12,052 nucleotides of DNA, taken from the NCBI GenBank assembly GCA_003667245.1, contig RCNN01000134.1, positions 1 through 12,052 of the forward strand. The letters are read 5' to 3'. Position 1 is the first letter of the stretch. Each line of letters begins with the position of its first letter. Position numbers and translations under genes: made by a program. This stretch comes from Heterostelium multicystogenum (Eukaryota; Evosea; Eumycetozoa; Acytosteliales; Acytosteliaceae). This document shows, piece by piece, positions 8,777 through 12,052 of this stretch. The notes beneath the pieces are model-generated. The model did not search any database. It saw only the letters and a list, made by a program, of their open reading frames with translations, and was not told where the DNA came from.

Positions 8777-9837
8777 ATGGCCTTTTCCGGTCGCTCTCTG
8801 GACGCCATCTTGCAGGACATCCTGCGTGACATTCGCAACCTTCAGGCCGAGGCTGATATTGGTTCGGACAGCGACAACTATGTTCGGTCAGCCGCTGTGG
8901 CGTCGGCCATTGAAGGGCTGTATCAGAAGCTCGCCTGGCTTACCGCCAAATCTTCCCCGACACGGCCGATGAGGAAGAGCTTCTTCATGCAGCCGGGCTC
9001 AGAGGCGTTTTGCGAAAAGACGCTGTTGCTGCCACCGGCACTGTTGCATTGAAGGGCTCGCCGGGTGTCGAGTTGTTAGTGGGCGCGACCATGAGGCACG
9101 TTGTCACGGGTGAACAGTTCACTGCCAAAACTGGCGCGAAACTTAGTGCCAGTGGCACCGCTTCGGTTTTGGTTGAAGCGCAGACAGTTGGTCTGGCCAT
9201 CAACAATCTTACCGGAGGCCTGATTCTTACCAGCCCTCCCTTGGGCATGGATTCGGCTGCGGCATTCATCGGTAAAACTGCGGGCGGTGATGATCAAGAG
9301 GCAGTCGAATCTCTGCGGGCCCGCTTTTTAGACATCATCCAAACGCCTCCGGCCGGAGGTGCAGCTTACGACTTTCGCCGTTGGGCTCTGGAGGTTGAGG
9401 GGGTGTCCGAAGTCCTGGTAATCCCTCGGCGCCGAGGCGGAGGGACCGTCGACGTGGTTATCACAGCAAGTACCGGACTACCTTCGGCGGAAGTCATCGC
9501 CGCTTGCTTGGCCCATTTACAGGAACAGTGCTCGGTTATAGCTGATGTCTGGGTCTATGCCCCAACCATCCGTACCGTCAACGCGGCCGCGAATATCGAG
9601 TTGGCTTCTGGCTACTCAATGTCTGATGTTCAAGCTGCTGCGCAGAAAGCCTACACCATGCTCGCGGGTGCTTTGAAGCCGGGTGAAGCTCTCAAGCGCT
9701 CCCAGATTGAGGCAATGATAAACAACTTGGCCGGAGTTCTGGATCGCGTCGTAACTGCTCCAACTGGCAACGTCAACGCATCAGATAATTCAGCGCTCAT
9801 CGGCTGGATTCGCCCCGGCACCATCACGTTGGGATGA
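8777..9837 (+). pseudogene. Baseplate protein gp47 (J-like), one frameshift
   Basis: This is the Baseplate_J / Mu gp47 family, the large wedge protein that connects hub to fibres. ATG 8777 gives MAFSGRSLDAILQDILRDI and then YVRSAAVASAIEGLYQKLAW, the typical N-terminal helices. One T seems to be missing at 8940-8941 (CTT ACC for CTT TAC C). From there frame 1 continues without interruption: RQIFPDTADEEELLHAAGLR, FTAKTGAKLSASGTASVLVE, the conserved GGDDQEAVESLRARFLDIIQ and AYDFRRWALEVEGVSEVLVI, to TGA 9835-9837. Corrected length is 353 residues, normal for the family. This is the last indel seen in the window. Confidence 0.9.
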
Positions 9838-9841
9838 TGGC

Positions 9842-10417
9842 ATGACGACGCTCGCCGACCAGCTTCGGTTATTACTCCCTCCGGTTTCCTACGATGGGAC
9901 TGCGCCCTATCTGTCAGCGACTATTGAAGCCGAAGCAAACGCCATGATTCTGGCGGAAGAACAAGCCAATTCAATTTACAACGCGATTTTTCCCGATACT
10001 GGAGAAGGATTATCCGATTGGGAGCGTGTATTGGCGCTTCCAGATTCATGCTTAATCGGTCAGTCGCAAACAGTAGGGCAGCGAGTTCAGGCGGTTGTAA
10101 GCAAGCTGCAAGGTCGTGCGGGCCAGAGCAAGGCTTTCTTTATCGCTTTGGCAAAGTCCATGGGCTACGACATTACGATCACAACGTTCAGGCCTGCCAA
10201 CGCTGGTATGGCGCGTGCTGGCGATTCCCTCAACGGAGGGGATTGGAATTTCGCTTGGCGTATCAACGCACCGGCTGTGACCACCAGCAGTGCCAGGGCT
10301 GGAACCGCGAGCGCGGGCGACCCCTTGGCGGCATGGGGCAATAAGGCCCTTGAGTGTCGGCTTAACCAACTGAAACCCGCCGAATCTATTTTGCTGTTCG
10401 GTTATGGAGACAATTAA
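9842..10417 (+). CDS. Tail protein gp48 (DUF2313 / YmfQ-like)
   Basis: This is an intact gene of 191 residues of the Mu gp48/DUF2313 family, a baseplate component coded between gp47 and the fibres that is thought to help attach them. The N-terminus (LADQLRLLLPPVSYDGTAPY), the central LSDWERVLALPDS and QRVQAVVSKLQGRAGQSKAF, and the C-terminal LECRLNQLKPAESILLFGYG are family landmarks. Four bases separate it from gp47, and its TAA overlaps the fibre ATG (TAATG, 10415-10419). Confidence 0.92.
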   Translation: MTTLADQLRLLLPPVSYDGTAPYLSATIEAEANAMILAEEQANSIYNAIFPDTGEGLSDWERVLALPDSCLIGQSQTVGQRVQAVVSKLQGRAGQSKAFFIALAKSMGYDITITTFRPANAGMARAGDSLNGGDWNFAWRINAPAVTTSSARAGTASAGDPLAAWGNKALECRLNQLKPAESILLFGYGDN

Positions 10418-11559
10418 TGCAAAAGATCAGCGACAGCACTAATACAGCAAACGCGTCCGGCGAATACACCGAAGGCAATCCGGCAGCGGGTGTCGCCGCC
10501 ACCCGGATCACGGCTCGTTGGCTCAATACGATTCAGCGCGAGCTGACTAACGTGATCAACGGATCAGGTGCAGCGTTAGATGTAGCCGACGACGGCCAAG
10601 TAGTGAAAGCTGTTGCCGCCCTGGCAGGTAAAGCAGCGGAATTTCCAAACATAACAAAAAAGCCGACAACCTTATCTGGATACGGCATCACCGACGCCTA
10701 CACCAAAATCGAGGCTGGGCAGTCATTTACGAGCAAGGCCTCCACGCTCGCCGGCTACAACATCGGTGATGCTTACACGAAGACGCAGGTAGACAGCGCC
10801 TTGTCCAGCAAGGCTGACAAGGGGACCACCCTAGCGGCCTATGGTATTAGTGACGCCTATACGAAAACCGAGGCTGGCCAGTCCTTCGCGAGCAAGGCCT
10901 CCACGCTCGCCGGCTACAACATCGGTGATGCTTACACGAAGACGCAGGTAGACAGCGCCTTGTCCAGCAAGGCTGACAAGGGGACCACCCTAGCGGCCTA
11001 TGGTATTAGTGACGCCTATACGAAAACCGAGGCTGGCCAGTCCTTCGCGAGCAAGGCCTCCACGCTCGCCGGCTACAACATCGGTGATGCTTACACGAAG
11101 ACGCAGGTAGACAGCGCCTTGTCCAACAAGGCTGACAAGGGGGCGGCGACAGAAATTTTCGCTGGCACTGCGGCGATAGCAACTCAAAACCAGACCAATA
11201 GCGGAACTGACAACGCAACAATTGTTACTCCACGCAAGCTGCGTGCTGGCTTTCTCTCCAGTTTCACTGAGAACGGTTTTATTGCGTTCCCCACATGGCT
11301 CGGCGGTCTGATCATTCAATGGGGAAGAACGGCTGTTCTCACCGACGGTTCTGCAACCAACGTGTCACTTCCCTTTACGTTCCCATCCACAACGTTGCAA
11401 ATGTGGACTTCTCTCTACGGTAGCGTCTCCGGCGACTCCGCCGCATGCCGCGTATCGGCGGGACAATTTGTAAGCTTGTCGCAGATTAATGTCTCATATA
11501 ACGAAACCAATTCGGCCCTCGGCGGCTCAGCCGTATCTTGGTGGTGCGTTGGGTTCTAA
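10417..11559 (+). CDS. Tail fibre protein with 53-residue tandem repeats
   Basis: This 380-residue receptor-binding fibre is intact. ATG 10417 follows GGAGA (10406-10410). Residues 1-83 form the baseplate-attachment part, with EGNPAAGVAATRITARWLNT and IQRELTNVINGSGAALDVAD resembling Pseudomonas fibre and R-pyocin fibre N-termini. Residues 84-242 are three copies of a 53-residue unit; each unit is itself two halves built on TLxxYxIxDAYTKTxxxxxxxSKA, a shaft repeat common in phage fibres. Residues 243-380 form the tip: GTDNATIVTPRKLRAGFLSS, then GLIIQWGR and an Ser/Val-rich beta domain ending AVSWWCVGF, like Gp53-type C-terminal fibre domains. The next gene is its chaperone. The receptor cannot be told from sequence. 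Confidence 0.92.
   Translation: MQKISDSTNTANASGEYTEGNPAAGVAATRITARWLNTIQRELTNVINGSGAALDVADDGQVVKAVAALAGKAAEFPNITKKPTTLSGYGITDAYTKIEAGQSFTSKASTLAGYNIGDAYTKTQVDSALSSKADKGTTLAAYGISDAYTKTEAGQSFASKASTLAGYNIGDAYTKTQVDSALSSKADKGTTLAAYGISDAYTKTEAGQSFASKASTLAGYNIGDAYTKTQVDSALSNKADKGAATEIFAGTAAIATQNQTNSGTDNATIVTPRKLRAGFLSSFTENGFIAFPTWLGGLIIQWGRTAVLTDGSATNVSLPFTFPSTTLQMWTSLYGSVSGDSAACRVSAGQFVSLSQINVSYNETNSALGGSAVSWWCVGF
10666..11142 (+). repeat. Three 159-bp tandem direct repeats in the fibre gene
   Basis: Units lie at 10666-10824, 10825-10983 and 10984-11142, each 159 bp (53 codons), so copy number can change without breaking the frame. Copies 2 and 3 differ at one base (G10967 to A11126, Ser to Asn). 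The first half of copy 1 is diverged, but from 10730 on it matches copy 2: 10730-10966 equals 10889-11125, a perfect 237-base tract. This indicates recent duplication. Confidence 0.95.
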
Positions 11560-11572
11560 CAGGTAAAACACC

Positions 11573-11992
11573 ATGAAATACTTTTACAGCGGAGCCACTA
11601 ATGGCGCCTATATCGACTCACTCAATACCTCAATACCCGAGGACGCCGTCGAGATCAGCAAGGAGCTGTATTGCGAGCTTTTCACGACCACTATCGACGG
11701 TACGGTCGGTCCTGGGGTCGACGGGTTACCTGTCCTTATACCCAGTGTCGGTCCAACAGATGAGGATCTAGCGCTTAGGCGTCGTGACAGACTGCTGAAC
11801 GTTGCAACGGCAAGAATGGCCCCGCTACAGGATGCCGTCGACATTGGAGAGGCTACGTCTGATGAAGACGCTGAGTTAACAGCGTGGAAGCGCTACCGCA
11901 TGCTTCTAAACCGGATTCAGCAGCAGGATGGCTTCCCGCAAAACATTGCCTGGCCTACGGTGCCAAACGAACTGCAAAATCCCTCCGAATGA
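11573..11992 (+). CDS. Tail fibre assembly chaperone (Tfa family)
   Basis: This is an intact gene of 139 residues directly downstream of the fibre. Tfa-type chaperones fold and trimerise the fibre tip and may stay bound to it. The N-terminus MKYFYSGATNGAYIDSLN and PEDAVEISKELYCELF are typical, as is the C-terminal WKRYRMLLNRIQQQDGFPQN followed by IAWP (residues about 105-128). AGGT at 11561-11564 is a modest ribosome site. Its 3' end carries one copy of the GGTGCCAAA motif that recurs in the terminal repeats. It is the last gene before the putative phage end. Confidence 0.92.
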   Translation: MKYFYSGATNGAYIDSLNTSIPEDAVEISKELYCELFTTTIDGTVGPGVDGLPVLIPSVGPTDEDLALRRRDRLLNVATARMAPLQDAVDIGEATSDEDAELTAWKRYRMLLNRIQQQDGFPQNIAWPTVPNELQNPSE

Positions 11993-12052
11993 GACGCCCC
12001 AATTGGTGCCAAATTTTGCGCTAAGCGGTGCCAAATCCGACGCTCGCTTACA
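11959..12052 (+). other. Putative Mu-like right end (attR) with transposase-site repeats
   Basis: GGTGCCAAA occurs at 11959, 12005 and 12027. The last two copies are 22 bp apart and share a longer pattern, GGTGCCAAATnnnnCGCT. The window ends ...GCTTACA; read from the other strand the end is TGTAAGCGAG, i.e. a TG...CA terminus with the element body to the left. Mu and its relatives carry 22-bp transposase-binding sites repeated next to each end, and their termini are TG/CA. Location directly after the last tail gene fits. IS21-family ends look similar, so this is an inference. Confidence 0.55.
12005..12044 (+). repeat. Two direct 22-bp-spaced repeats (candidate R1/R2 sites)
   Basis: The copies starting at 12005 and 12027 match at GGTGCCAAAT and at CGCT four bases later, 14 fixed positions in 18. 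They are direct repeats one 22-bp period apart, and the inner one is preceded by T, the outer by C. Confidence 0.7.

Noticed and set aside
10666..11142. CRISPR-like regular repeats
   Set aside because: Units are contiguous 159-bp coding repeats with no spacers and an intact reading frame.
1..11992. Tail-only bacteriocin (tailocin)
   Set aside because: A likely gp36 head-connector remnant at the left edge and a transposon-like right end point to a whole phage, though the window cannot exclude loss of head genes further left.
12005..12052. Right end of an IS21-family element
   Set aside because: Ends of that family look similar, but the body would have to lie to the left, where there is only phage sequence and no istA/istB. 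Kept as an alternative to attR.

Overview
The window holds the right-hand end of a Mu-like (transposable) tailed phage or prophage, all on the + strand, most likely from a Pseudomonas of the fluorescens/putida type. This rests on GC-rich coding sequence, Pseudomonas-like codon use, and a gene order that follows the contractile-tail block of phage Mu: gp36, gp37, gp38, sheath (L), tube (M), gp41 chaperone, tape measure (gp42), N, P, gp45, gp46, gp47, gp48, tail fibre, fibre-assembly chaperone. No RNA genes, CRISPR arrays or resistance genes were seen, and no complete IS.

Layout. 1-116 is a remnant of the head-tail connector gp36. 116-856 carries gp37 and gp38. 853-2343 encodes sheath and tube. 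2348-2860 encodes the tail-assembly chaperone, with a classic A_AAA_AAG slippery heptamer that would give a long -1 frameshift product. 2913-5321 is the tape-measure gene. 5318-8348 encodes N, P and the spike gp45. 8425-10417 encodes the baseplate wedge proteins gp46, gp47 and gp48. 10417-11992 encodes a repeat-rich tail fibre and its chaperone. The last ~95 bases contain three copies of GGTGCCAAA, two of them 22 bp apart, and the window stops in ...TTACA. That is what the right terminus (attR) of a Mu-like element should look like.

Condition. Everything left of about 9 kb is peppered with single-base indels, often in homopolymers. I count roughly 37 between gp37 and gp47. They are dense at the left (about one per 150 bases up to 3.4 kb), rarer in the middle, and absent in the last 3.1 kb. 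Between indels every segment reads as ordinary, conserved phage protein and I saw no stop that a shift does not explain. This looks more like sequencing or assembly error than old decay, but the sequence alone cannot settle it. Genes interrupted as given are typed 'pseudogene' with that caveat.

How it works together. Most genes overlap or nearly touch (TAATG, ATGA and TGATG junctions), so this is one translationally coupled late operon. Chaperone and tape measure set tail length, tube and sheath polymerise on it, N/P/gp45-48 form the hub, spike and baseplate wedges, and fibre plus chaperone set host range. No truly novel system was recognised. The best points are the putative attR, the frameshift site, the fibre repeat array and the indel gradient.
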